The position numbers were made by a program, and so were the translations under genes. 41,676 bases of DNA from Anaerolineales bacterium (lineage in GTDB: Bacteria; Chloroflexota; Anaerolineae; Anaerolineales; Villigracilaceae). Below the pieces are notes generated by a model. The model saw only the letters and a program-made list of their open reading frames with translations, was not told the DNA's origin and ran no database searches. Every line of letters starts with the position of its first letter. Position 1 is the first letter of the stretch. This document shows positions 8,071-16,709 of this stretch, one piece after another. Where the stretch lies: NCBI GenBank assembly GCA_014379595.1, contig JACMLM010000024.1, positions 1 through 41,676 of the forward strand, in the 5' to 3' direction.

Positions 8071-9394
8071 ATTTGAATCTCCAGGCGCTGACAAAGGCTT
8101 TGGCAACTTCTTCAATACTTACAGCTAAATATACATAATAAACTGGCAAATGGAATACAAATGCGGCAATATACGCTGCAGGAACACCGATCAGCCAAAT
8201 GGAGCATATTTCCATGAGGAGGGCAAAGCGCGTGTCACCACCTGCACGTAACGCGCCAATAAATGTCGAAAAGTTGAACATACGAATCCACAACGTGCAA
8301 GCCATCATTAACATCAACATGCGAACATTGTTCTCGCCGCTGGCAGAAAGATCGTAACGTGCAACAACAAGATCACGCACAGAGATAATAATAACGCCAA
8401 CGATCACTGCAAAACTAACGCCCAGGATGATCACACGGCGAACGATTTCATAGGCTTCATCTTTCTTCTTTGCACCAATACGGTTGCCTACCATCACGGC
8501 ACAAGCATTGCCGAGTCCCATAAAAACGACGAAGCCTAGTTCTTCGATTGTTGCATTGATGTTGACTGCCGCAATAGAGTCAGTACCGATGTGGGCATAA
8601 ATTGCATAATACGTTGTAATTCCAAATGACCAGAACAATTCGTTGGCAACAGCAGGCCAGACAGTTTTAATAACCCGCCCAAAGAAAGCTTTATCGAACG
8701 AGAAAAATGTTAGCGGGCTGGCAGCGAGAGGAGTCTTATGGGTGTAGATCAGGATGAGAAGCAGAATCAGCTCCAAGGTCCAGCCTGATGCGGTGCCAAT
8801 CGCGGCGCCTCTCACTCCCAGAGCAGGGAGTCCAGCTATGCCGAAGATCAGGCAATACCCTAAAATTGTTTTAAAGATTAAAGCAGAAACAGTGGCAATG
8901 ACAGTTAAACGGATCAATTGAATGCTTCGTAACACTGCAATATAGGAAGTGGCAATGGCGACAGGAATATAAGTGAAGCCAACGATGCGAAGATAACTAC
9001 TACCAAGGTTTATAACTTCAATATCATTCGTATAAAAACCAAGAACAGTTTCGGGCATGAGTGTTGCCGCAAGAGTGAAGATAAGTGCAATACCAACAGC
9101 CACAATGAGACTCATCCCCAGCACTTTGCGAATTGGCTCGATCTCTTGCTTGCCCCAAAATTGAGCAGTAAAAATTGCCATGCCGCTGGTTGCCCCAAAG
9201 AGGATAAGAATCAGCACAAAGAAAACTTGATTCGAAAGACCTAATGCTGCGATGGCGGTTTCACCCAGCTGCCCCACCATGATCACATCTATCATGTTGA
9301 GCGAGGCATTGATCAGTTGTTGAAAAGAAATGGGGATCGCTATAGTCAAAAGTTCGCGCAGGAAAGTACGGTCACGCAGGAAGGATAGGCTCAT
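8024..9394 (-). CDS. MATE family efflux transporter
   Basis: About 456 residues with twelve hydrophobic segments arranged as two similar halves. Typical MATE features are FQQLINASLNMIDVIMVGQLGETAIAALGLSNQ near the N-terminus and LGNACAVMVGNRIGAKKKDEA at the start of the second half. MATE proteins export cationic drugs or metabolites using Na+ or H+ gradients. The frame is open to a TTG at 9412, but the ATG at 9394 (MSLSFLRD) is preferred, since a start further upstream would come within two bases of the hairpin at 9414-9445. The 3' end runs 47 bases into the convergent lycopene cyclase gene. The substrate is unknown, and there is no adjacent regulator. Confidence 0.9.
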   Translation of the reverse strand: MSLSFLRDRTFLRELLTIAIPISFQQLINASLNMIDVIMVGQLGETAIAALGLSNQVFFVLILILFGATSGMAIFTAQFWGKQEIEPIRKVLGMSLIVAVGIALIFTLAATLMPETVLGFYTNDIEVINLGSSYLRIVGFTYIPVAIATSYIAVLRSIQLIRLTVIATVSALIFKTILGYCLIFGIAGLPALGVRGAAIGTASGWTLELILLLILIYTHKTPLAASPLTFFSFDKAFFGRVIKTVWPAVANELFWSFGITTYYAIYAHIGTDSIAAVNINATIEELGFVVFMGLGNACAVMVGNRIGAKKKDEAYEIVRRVIILGVSFAVIVGVIIISVRDLVVARYDLSASGENNVRMLMLMMACTLWIRMFNFSTFIGALRAGGDTRFALLMEICSIWLIGVPAAYIAAFVFHLPVYYVYLAVSIEEVAKAFVSAWRFKSKKWIHDLVNVEAVP

Positions 9395-9410
9395 AAGAGG
9401 TAATTGTATC

Positions 9411-9445
9411 AAAAGACCCCAACGGTCTAAAGACCGTTGGGGTCT
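9411..9445 (-). terminator. Perfect 15-bp hairpin, likely terminator of the GT2 operon
   Basis: The arms AGACCCCAACGGTCT (9414-9428) and AGACCGTTGGGGTCT (9431-9445) are perfectly complementary with a 2-base spacer (the real loop is larger). Read on the minus strand the hairpin ends in TTTT, so it can act as an intrinsic terminator 18 bases downstream of the glycosyltransferase stop and just ahead of the MATE gene. The right side has five A residues, so it may also resemble a mobile palindrome rather than a dedicated terminator. Confidence 0.65.
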
Positions 9446-9463
9446 AAAAAGTTAGATTGACAT

Positions 9464-10393
9464 TCAATCTTCAGGCGCTTCTCTGACAACATAGAGAGGC
9501 CTGCCTTTGGCTTCATCATACAGGCGGCCAATATATTCGCCTAAAACTCCCAGCGAAATCAATTGCACACCACCAAAGAAAAGCACTGCGATCAATGTTG
9601 TAGCCTGACCTGTGAAAGCACCTGACCCCATAATACGCATGTAAATAACAACAGGAATGGCAAGCACAGAAAGACCAGCAGAGAAAAATCCAAAGTAAGT
9701 TGCCATTTGTAATGGAAAATATGAAAAGCCTGTAATCGCATTCAATGCCAGTTTGAGCATCTTGCTAAATGGATACTTCGTAACGCCTGCGGTGCGTGCC
9801 GCACGTTTATATTCCACGCCAATTTGTTTGAAACCTACCCAGGCAGACATGCCGCGCGGAAAGCGATGACGTTCCTTCATTTGTTTAAGTACATTCACCA
9901 CCTTGCGATCCATCAGACGGAAGTCGCCTGTATCAACGGGAATTTCTACATCTGTAATCCAATGGATCAGCCTGTAAAACATGGCGGCTGTAAATTTCTT
10001 AAACCATGATTCGCCTTCCCGTTCACCGCGCACGGCGTATACCACCTCATATCCTTCCTTCCACTTCTTAGAGAGTTCAAGGATGATCTCAGGTGGGTCT
10101 TGTAAATCTGCATCAATGATAACGATGGCGTCACCGCGCGCATAGTCCCAACCGGCAGTGATCGCAACCTGGTGACCAAAATTGCGTGCAAAAATAACAG
10201 GACGCACAGTTTTATCATTTTGCGCCAGCTCGCGAATCTTTTCTGTTGAACCGTCAGTAGAGCCATCATCCACAAGAATAAGCTCCCAAGACTCGCCAGA
10301 AGAATTCATTACTTCTTTCACACGACTAACGAGGCTGGAGATGTTATCTATTTCGTTATAGATAGGAGCAATAACAGAATATATAACTTTCAT
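9464..10393 (-). CDS. GT2 family glycosyltransferase, DPM1/GtrB-like with two C-terminal TM helices
   Basis: 309 residues. The GT2 fold starts YSVIAPIYNEIDNISSL; the nucleotide-sugar motif DDGSTDGS and the DADLQDPPE block (a DxD-type metal site) follow, then DTGDFRLMDRKV. Two membrane helices lie near residues 230-250 and 262-285, ending with LGEYIGRLYDEAKGRPLYVV, which is characteristic of polyprenyl-phosphate glucosyl- or mannosyltransferases (GtrB, DPM1). It most likely transfers a hexose from a nucleotide sugar to undecaprenyl phosphate at the inner membrane face, making donors for GT-C enzymes such as the one encoded at 18132. Its start overlaps the AI-2E permease stop by 4 bases, so it is the last gene of the thrC operon. 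The precise sugar is unknown. Confidence 0.92.
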   Translation of the reverse strand: MKVIYSVIAPIYNEIDNISSLVSRVKEVMNSSGESWELILVDDGSTDGSTEKIRELAQNDKTVRPVIFARNFGHQVAITAGWDYARGDAIVIIDADLQDPPEIILELSKKWKEGYEVVYAVRGEREGESWFKKFTAAMFYRLIHWITDVEIPVDTGDFRLMDRKVVNVLKQMKERHRFPRGMSAWVGFKQIGVEYKRAARTAGVTKYPFSKMLKLALNAITGFSYFPLQMATYFGFFSAGLSVLAIPVVIYMRIMGSGAFTGQATTLIAVLFFGGVQLISLGVLGEYIGRLYDEAKGRPLYVVREAPED

Positions 10394-11589
10394 GAATCCT
10401 TTTCCTGATTATCTTCTACTTTCTCTTCAGCACGAATTGAAAGCCGACGACGAGGAGGCCTTACTTTTTCTGGAGGAGCTACGAATTGTTTGCTGCCGTC
10501 ATCGCCAAAGGGAGGTAATCCCAACACACGGCGGCGCAAATATTCCATCAGCACAGAAACAGATGCCATGACTGGGACAATTAATAATGCACCCATAATT
10601 CCTTCAAGAATGGTTGCAATCATAATGGCAATGAAGATCAAGCCTTCATTCATATGCAAACTTCGACCCATAATAATTGGGCGAACCAAAGCATTTTTCA
10701 AATTAATTAACACAATGTAAGTAACCAATACAATGCCAGCCACAATTAAATTATTCATGCTTGGCACATCAGACAATCGTATCCATGATGAGCCTTCGAG
10801 CAAAGCGACTGCAACTGCAATTAACGCCGCCACAGTGGGTCCAACATCTGGCACTAATGTAAATAAGCCAGCAATCACACCTAACACCAATGCGCCTGGA
10901 ATTCCAATCACCAACCATGCAATGGTAAAAACAATCCACACTACAATCATTAAAACAATTTGTCCACGCAGGTATGCCATCCAAACATTTCGTAAACGTC
11001 TGTATAACTCACGCACATCATCATGATAATTTTCGGGCGCGAAGCTTAACATCCAATCTTTAATGCGTGGCCACTCCATCATAAAAATATAGACGCTTAC
11101 TAAAATAATCAAAAACCATAAAATATTAATCGATGTGGTTTCAAGCAAAGCCAATGCTTCTTCAGGCAATGGAGTCAAAACTGTATCTTGCAAATGGGCA
11201 ACACTCTCCCCTAATTGTTCAAAATGAAATTCCATACCAGCCAATTGAATCGGCTTGGAAAGCATGTTACTTAACTCAGTAGATAAATCCAACAAGTCTC
11301 TTGCAACAATTTGAATCTCGTCAAAAAATATGGGGGTCAATGTTGCAGGCACGCCTACCAGAAAAATCAATGCAGAAAAGTAAATTACATTCACTGCAAC
11401 AGTGCGCGTCAACTTTGTTTTTTCTATTAAGAATGCAACTGCAGGGCTGATCAAATATGCAGCGAAGCCTGCAATTACCAACATTTTCACCGCTTCACGT
11501 GCATAAATTAAGAATGCAATCGTTGCAATAAAAATAAATATCCCGGCCACATAACGAAAAGATAAACTCCATTGATTTTGTTTTTTCAT
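10390..11589 (-). CDS. AI-2E family transporter (PerM/TqsA-like)
   Basis: 399 residues with eight hydrophobic segments and the family hallmarks: MLVIAGFAAYLISPAVAFLIEK near the N-terminus, IPGALVLGVIAGLFTLVPDVGPTVAALIA in the middle (the conserved IP..G motif) and RPIIMGRSLHMNEGLIFIAI near the end. Family members are poorly defined permeases linked to AI-2 export, Na+/H+ antiport or other efflux. A charged, basic 45-residue tail ends the protein. It overlaps the threonine synthase stop and the GT2 start by 4 bases each, showing translational coupling, but there is no obvious functional link to threonine synthesis. Confidence 0.88.
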   Translation of the reverse strand: MKKQNQWSLSFRYVAGIFIFIATIAFLIYAREAVKMLVIAGFAAYLISPAVAFLIEKTKLTRTVAVNVIYFSALIFLVGVPATLTPIFFDEIQIVARDLLDLSTELSNMLSKPIQLAGMEFHFEQLGESVAHLQDTVLTPLPEEALALLETTSINILWFLIILVSVYIFMMEWPRIKDWMLSFAPENYHDDVRELYRRLRNVWMAYLRGQIVLMIVVWIVFTIAWLVIGIPGALVLGVIAGLFTLVPDVGPTVAALIAVAVALLEGSSWIRLSDVPSMNNLIVAGIVLVTYIVLINLKNALVRPIIMGRSLHMNEGLIFIAIMIATILEGIMGALLIVPVMASVSVLMEYLRRRVLGLPPFGDDGSKQFVAPPEKVRPPRRRLSIRAEEKVEDNQEKDS

Positions 11590-12854
11590 AATATTTTTTT
11601 CACCGCTGATAAAGTTGGTTCAATGATCGGAGCAGATTGGACTGCCTGCATCGCCGCGCGAACATCTTTGAGGCCGCTGCCTGTATTTAACACCAGAATT
11701 GGATCATCGCTTCCCACCACGCCCAAGCCTGCCGCTTTGACCAAACCCGCATAAGCCGCAGCCCCGGCAGGTTCGGCAAAGACTCCCATGCTGCCCAATT
11801 CCGCAATAGACTTGATGATCTCTTCATCTGATACAGTGATATACGTACCATTCGTTTCCTTTGTTGCACGCACCGCACGGACTCCGTCGCGAGGGTAATC
11901 TACTGAAATACTGTCTGCAATTGTTTTGGCAGACACTGGTGTAATGGTTTCAGTGTTTGCATGGAAAGCATTTGCAATCGCGGCTGACCCTTCTGCCTGC
12001 ACCCCAATGATGCGCGGCATGTTGGGAATCCAGCCAAGTGTGAGCAAATCTTTAAATCCCTTATGGATGCCCGAGATAATATTCCCATCTCCCACGGAGA
12101 CATAAATATTCAGCGGCGCATGATCATCCAGCGGACTATCTTCCTTATGCCAATCGTGATGAGCCTTCATCCACCATTCCCAAATCTCAAAAGCTGCAGT
12201 TTTCTTGCCTTCAAGCGTAAACGGATTATAGCCTGTGTTACGACAATACCAGCCAAACTCTTCGGAAGTTTTAATACTTAACTCAAATGCATCATCATAA
12301 GTGCCATCTACTAAAATAACCTTCGCACCAAAAACAAGCAGCTGCGCCACCTTCGCTTGCGGCGCGGACTTGGGCGCAAAGATGACAGACTTTTGTCCCA
12401 CCGCGGCAGACATCCCCGCCAATGCCGCACCTGCATTACCTGTTGATGCAGTGACCACAACATCCACTTTGATTTCACGCGCGCGAGTCACAACTACTGC
12501 ACTTGCTCTATCTTTAAAAGAAGCAGTGGGATTCCGTGACTCATCCTTCAGCCAGAGATGTTTGAGGTTTAGTTTTTCTGCCAATCGTGGCAGAGCAAAT
12601 ACGGGCGTCCACCCTGCGGCGTGTAAAGGAGTCGAATTCCCTTCTGGCTCATCTACCGGCAAAAGAGGCAGATATCTCCAAAGCGAAGCCTCTGTCCGCG
12701 AGGTAATATCTTCAAGCTGATATTTCTTTTTTATCGAATCAGTATCGAGGACAACATCTAAATTCCCACCATCTTTAAGACAAATGTAAGTAACCTGGCC
12801 CGGGAGATATTCTTCGCCGCAAATTGAACATTTATAGCCAGTGAATTTTTTCAT
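11586..12854 (-). CDS. thrC: Threonine synthase
   Basis: 422 residues, PLP fold type II. The pyridoxal Lys is K114 in LKDESRNPTASFKDRA; the phosphate-binding loop is VTASTGNAGAALAG and a second conserved block is VSVGDGNIISGIHKGFKDL. The N-terminus has a small zinc-ribbon-like segment (C9, C12, C25), common in the long bacterial or archaeal threonine synthases. The enzyme makes threonine from O-phosphohomoserine. Other members of this fold (cysteate synthase, threonine dehydratase) are less likely given the overall pattern. It is the first gene of a three-gene operon with the AI-2E permease and GT2. The upstream 90 bases carry a hairpin repeat at 12878-12912. Confidence 0.9.
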   Translation of the reverse strand: MKKFTGYKCSICGEEYLPGQVTYICLKDGGNLDVVLDTDSIKKKYQLEDITSRTEASLWRYLPLLPVDEPEGNSTPLHAAGWTPVFALPRLAEKLNLKHLWLKDESRNPTASFKDRASAVVVTRAREIKVDVVVTASTGNAGAALAGMSAAVGQKSVIFAPKSAPQAKVAQLLVFGAKVILVDGTYDDAFELSIKTSEEFGWYCRNTGYNPFTLEGKKTAAFEIWEWWMKAHHDWHKEDSPLDDHAPLNIYVSVGDGNIISGIHKGFKDLLTLGWIPNMPRIIGVQAEGSAAIANAFHANTETITPVSAKTIADSISVDYPRDGVRAVRATKETNGTYITVSDEEIIKSIAELGSMGVFAEPAGAAAYAGLVKAAGLGVVGSDDPILVLNTGSGLKDVRAAMQAVQSAPIIEPTLSAVKKIL

Positions 12855-12877
12855 AACGATGCAATTTTACTCGAAAG

Positions 12878-12912
12878 CAGACCTCCGAGTTCTCGAAGAA
12901 ATCGGAGGTCTG
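12878..12912. repeat. Hairpin repeat CAGACCTCCGA / TCGGAGGTCTG
   Basis: Arms of 11 bp (12878-12888 and 12902-12912) are perfectly complementary with a 13-base loop. The element lies between the stop of the ABC permease operon and the thrC start. No T-run follows on either strand, so it looks like a small interspersed palindrome rather than a clean intrinsic terminator. Confidence 0.65.
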
Positions 12913-12947
12913 AAATGTTCATCTTTTGCAATCTGCTCTGAACTCCA

Positions 12948-13916
12948 TCATTTACCCCGTTCCCCGCGCACATAAGGATTGCCCAGTGCAGCAGGCGCAC
13001 CAATCCGTTTCCGCATGGCTTCGCGTGAGCCTATCACCAAAACGAAAACTGTAAAAAGATAAGGCAGCATTTGCAGGAAGAAACCAAGATAAGGGTTGTA
13101 ATAAAAAGGATTATCAAAACCTAATAAAAGAAGCGGGCCTTGAATATCGAGAATTAAGCGGCGCAGAGCACCAAAGGCATAAGCACCAATCGCCGCGCGG
13201 ATCGGATCCCACTGAGCAAAAATTACGAGTCCGATTGCAATCCAACCTTGCCCGCCTGTGGTTAATTCACTGAACCATCCCGGTGACACTGCAAGGCTGA
13301 TCGTCGCACCTGCCAAGCCAGCCAACATGCCGCCCACAAAAACATAAAAATATCGCATCCGAAACACATTGATTCCCAATGCATCGGCTGCAGATGGATA
13401 TTCACCCACTGCACGCAAATGCAAGCCCGGACGGGTGCGATTTATGTAATACCATGCCAGCGGAACAAACAAATAACCCACATATACCAATATGCTTTGA
13501 TCTGTAAAAAATATTTTTCCAAGAATCGGAATTTGTGCAAGAAGCGGGATAGAAAAATTTGGCAGAAGTGAAACTGTGCCTGCTTTGCTCAAGCCCTCGC
13601 CTAATACCAGGCTGATACCTGTCCCTACAAAAGTAAGCGAGAGTCCGCTGACAACTTGATCCGCTTGTAATGTAATCACAATAAAAGCATGGATTTGACT
13701 GATAAGGCCTGCGAAAAACATAGCCACCAGTACACCTAGCCATGGATTACCAGTTGCAATTGCTGTGCTAAACGCACTCATTGCACCGATCAACATCATC
13801 CCTTCAACGCCAAGGTTCATAACCCCAGAACGTTCGGCAAATAATTCACCAAGTGTGGCGAACAATAATACAGTTCCGCTTGCAATGCCTGCCTGTAAAA
13901 TAATTGTGAAGTCCAT
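12948..13916 (-). CDS. ABC transporter permease, BMP/nucleoside type (NupQ/YufQ-like)
   Basis: 322 residues with about eight to nine hydrophobic segments. The block GELFAERSGVMNLGVEGMMLIGAM near residues 27-50 is the signature of the second permease in nucleoside and BMP-type importers. Other family features are LRAVGEYPSAADALGINVFRMRY and GQGWIAIGLVIFAQWDPIRAAIGAYAFG. It starts 2 bp after the other permease ends and is the last gene of the four-gene importer. It forms the membrane channel with the neighbouring permease and probably imports nucleosides or purine-like compounds into the cytoplasm. Confidence 0.92.
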   Translation of the reverse strand: MDFTIILQAGIASGTVLLFATLGELFAERSGVMNLGVEGMMLIGAMSAFSTAIATGNPWLGVLVAMFFAGLISQIHAFIVITLQADQVVSGLSLTFVGTGISLVLGEGLSKAGTVSLLPNFSIPLLAQIPILGKIFFTDQSILVYVGYLFVPLAWYYINRTRPGLHLRAVGEYPSAADALGINVFRMRYFYVFVGGMLAGLAGATISLAVSPGWFSELTTGGQGWIAIGLVIFAQWDPIRAAIGAYAFGALRRLILDIQGPLLLLGFDNPFYYNPYLGFFLQMLPYLFTVFVLVIGSREAMRKRIGAPAALGNPYVRGERGK

Positions 13917-13918
13917 GA

Positions 13919-15034
13919 TTATTCTTCTCCCCTAACAATACGAATTCGATAACGCAATAGAAAGTCACTGGCGATGAGACATACCAGAATAATTCCTTGT
14001 ATCATTTTGGGTATCCCTGATGGCTGAATTTCACGACCAGCAAGGATCAATGCTCCAAATAATACTGAAACAAATATGATCGCCAGCGGATTCAATTTTG
14101 CCAGCCATGCTACAATGATTCCCGTAAAGCCATATCCAGCGGCAATTGGAGCAGTCTGCAAACGATGCACAACACCTGCAATTTCAGACATCCCACCCAA
14201 ACCTGCAAGTGCTCCTGATAGCATCATCACCAGGATCGTGTTCTTTGTAATATTAATACCCGCATATTGCGCGGCATGAGGGTTATCCCCGATCAAACGA
14301 ATCTCATATCCCCAGCGGCTGCGAAAAATAATGAACCATATAATGATCGCGGCTACAATTCCAATGACAAGACCCAAGTGAGTGGTAAGCCCGCGAAAGA
14401 TCGGGAACGCCTTGGCATAATCTGCCAAACGCGGCAGCCATGCGCCATCCGGAAACTTAGGTGACATTTGGAATCCGCCTTCAGTCCACACACCGAAGAT
14501 CCAAAAGTTGACCCATGCTATTGCCACATAATTCAACATCAATGAGCTAATAATTTCGCTTACATTAAACTTTGCTTTTAGATAACCGGGAATAAATCCC
14601 CACACAGCGCCGGCGGCCATACCCGCTATCATCATCACCGGAATAAATATCCAACGCGAAGTTTCAGCAGGTAAAACAGGCGCAAGCACAATTGCACTCG
14701 CACCAAATGCACCCATGATGAATTGTCCCTCGGCGCCGATGTTCCATAACTTCATCCGAAATGCCACAGAACAGGCCAAAGCCGCCAATATGATCGGAGT
14801 TGCTTTCACGATCGTATCTGACAACACACCCGTATCCCCAAACGAAGCCTTCGCAATATGCTGATATGAACGGAATGGATCACCACCAGCCAATGAAATT
14901 AATACGCCTCCCAAAATCAATGCCACAATAATCGCGCCAAAAGATACTACAGATGGATACCATGCGGGAGGTTCATTCAAGCGCGGCTCAACCCGAAAGG
15001 ATAATTTTTGCTTTATGGATTTCGACTCAGCCAT
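13919..15034 (-). CDS. ABC transporter permease, BMP/nucleoside type (NupP/YufP-like)
   Basis: About 371 residues with nine or ten hydrophobic segments. It contains AFRMKLWNIGAEGQFIMGAFGA, the partner signature to NLGVEGMM in the second permease, plus RLIGDNPHAAQYAGINITKN and GLGGMSEIAGVVHRL. The frame is open to 15067, but the ATG at 15034 is preferred because a GAGGA Shine-Dalgarno lies just upstream, inside the end of the ATPase gene; the two genes then overlap by 8 bases. It works with the adjacent permease and ATPase to import a substrate delivered by the lipoprotein at 16710. Confidence 0.9.
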   Translation of the reverse strand: MAESKSIKQKLSFRVEPRLNEPPAWYPSVVSFGAIIVALILGGVLISLAGGDPFRSYQHIAKASFGDTGVLSDTIVKATPIILAALACSVAFRMKLWNIGAEGQFIMGAFGASAIVLAPVLPAETSRWIFIPVMMIAGMAAGAVWGFIPGYLKAKFNVSEIISSLMLNYVAIAWVNFWIFGVWTEGGFQMSPKFPDGAWLPRLADYAKAFPIFRGLTTHLGLVIGIVAAIIIWFIIFRSRWGYEIRLIGDNPHAAQYAGINITKNTILVMMLSGALAGLGGMSEIAGVVHRLQTAPIAAGYGFTGIIVAWLAKLNPLAIIFVSVLFGALILAGREIQPSGIPKMIQGIILVCLIASDFLLRYRIRIVRGEE

Positions 15035-16628
15035 TTGCCGCAATTTCCTCTTCCTGGATTTGATCAAGCGGAGTACCCGTCATCATCTGACCTATCGTAT
15101 CGATCAACGCCTCATCCTGCTTCTCACTATTGACCATTACCTCACCCATAATTTTTCCTTCGTAAATCACATAAATTCGGTCACACAGTGAGAGTAACTC
15201 TTCCAACTCTTCAGAGATGAGCAGAACCGCCGCGCCAGCTTCCCGCTGTGCTAATAATAAACGGTGGACTCCTTCAATCGCGCCCACATCCAGCCCACGG
15301 GTAGGTTGAACCGCCACCATAAAAGTTGGCAATCCTGAAATCTCGCGTGCGAGGATCACGCGTTGAAGATTCCCGCCAGAAAGTAATCGCACTGGTGTGG
15401 AAACATTTGGAACAATAATGTCGTAAGCTGACTTGAGTTCATTTGCAAGTTTTGTAGCTGCTTTCATATCCAACAAACCATTCTTTGAAATTGGCGGCTT
15501 GCGATAATTTTTCATGATGACGTTATCTGTCACACTAAGATTGGGCGCACTGCCAACATGCGTACGATCTTCAGGGATATAAGCCATACCATGTTGAATA
15601 CCAAACAAAGTAGTACGGTTGCTGACCATGTCTCCGTTCAGCAGCACCTGTCCCTTTATACATTTACGCATCCCAGCGATAACTTGTGAAAGTTCGCTTT
15701 GCCCGTTACCTGCCACACCTGCCACGCCAACAATTTCACCTGCGCGCACATTCAAAGAGATACCACGTAATGCAGGCAGGCCTTTATCACTTTCAGCATG
15801 AACATCGATGGCATTCAGCACAACACCAGCAGGCTTACCTGGTTTTTTATCAAGCGCAAAAATTACATCACGCCCCACCATCAACCGCGCCAACTCCTGA
15901 CGTGAAACTCCCTTTGAAGACACACCAGATGCTGTGACAATGCCGCGCCTTAAAACGCTTACACGATCTGCAATCGCGCTGACTTCCTGTAACTTATGGC
16001 TGATAAAAATAACGGATTTCCCCTGTGCGATCATGGCGCGCAAAGTAATAAATAAGCCTTCGATCTCCTGCGGTGCGAGCACCGCAGTTGGCTCATCCAT
16101 AATAAGTACATCTACACCACGATAAAGCATCTTAAGAATTTCTACACGCTGCTGCTCCCCTACTGATAACTGCCATATCTTTGCACACGGATCCACTTTT
16201 AGACCAAAGCGTTCGCCTAATTCCGCGATTTTCAAATCATATTCTGGCAAACGCAAAAGAAAACGCGGCTCATCAAGCCCGAGCAAAATATTTTCAGTCA
16301 CTGTTTGTGATGGCACCAACATAAAATGCTGATGCACCATGCCAATCCCAGACTTGATCGCATCACGCGGGGATGAAAATACTTTCGGCTCCCCATTGAC
16401 CAGAATCGTGCCCGCCTCTTGATGATACAAACCAGCCAGCACATTCATTAATGTACTCTTGCCAGCACCATTTTCTCCAAGCAAGCCATGGATCTCGCCG
16501 CGCTGCAATTCAAAATTAACGTGGTCATTCGCCAATACACCGGGAAAGCGTTTGACAATTCCACGCATTTCAACAATGAGGGGAACCTGCGAAGAAGAAT
16601 TAGCTGTTGAGGAGATTGGATCGGTCAA
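15027..16628 (-). CDS. ABC transporter ATPase with two nucleotide-binding domains (NupO/YufO-like)
   Basis: 533 residues containing two ABC domains. Domain 1 has Walker A GENGAGKS (51-58), the signature LSVGEQQR and Walker B VLIMDEPTAVL. Domain 2 has a degenerate Walker A GVAGNGQS, the signature LSGGNLQRVILAREI and PTRGLDVGAIE. This double-domain arrangement with a degenerate second P-loop is normal in sugar and nucleoside importers. It powers the permeases encoded downstream. It follows the lipoprotein gene after 81 bp and overlaps the next permease start by 8 bases. Confidence 0.93.
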   Translation of the reverse strand: MTDPISSTANSSSQVPLIVEMRGIVKRFPGVLANDHVNFELQRGEIHGLLGENGAGKSTLMNVLAGLYHQEAGTILVNGEPKVFSSPRDAIKSGIGMVHQHFMLVPSQTVTENILLGLDEPRFLLRLPEYDLKIAELGERFGLKVDPCAKIWQLSVGEQQRVEILKMLYRGVDVLIMDEPTAVLAPQEIEGLFITLRAMIAQGKSVIFISHKLQEVSAIADRVSVLRRGIVTASGVSSKGVSRQELARLMVGRDVIFALDKKPGKPAGVVLNAIDVHAESDKGLPALRGISLNVRAGEIVGVAGVAGNGQSELSQVIAGMRKCIKGQVLLNGDMVSNRTTLFGIQHGMAYIPEDRTHVGSAPNLSVTDNVIMKNYRKPPISKNGLLDMKAATKLANELKSAYDIIVPNVSTPVRLLSGGNLQRVILAREISGLPTFMVAVQPTRGLDVGAIEGVHRLLLAQREAGAAVLLISEELEELLSLCDRIYVIYEGKIMGEVMVNSEKQDEALIDTIGQMMTGTPLDQIQEEEIAANG

Positions 16629-16709
16629 AGAGGATTCCTACTATAAAGTCAACATATTACAAAATGAGCCAGAACTTTGAGAGTCCTAGCTCATTTATTT
16701 TAACGATCT

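Noticed and set aside
9395-9412. TTG start for the MATE gene
   Set aside because: It abuts the hairpin at 9414-9445 with no room for a leader; the ATG at 9394 is the better start.
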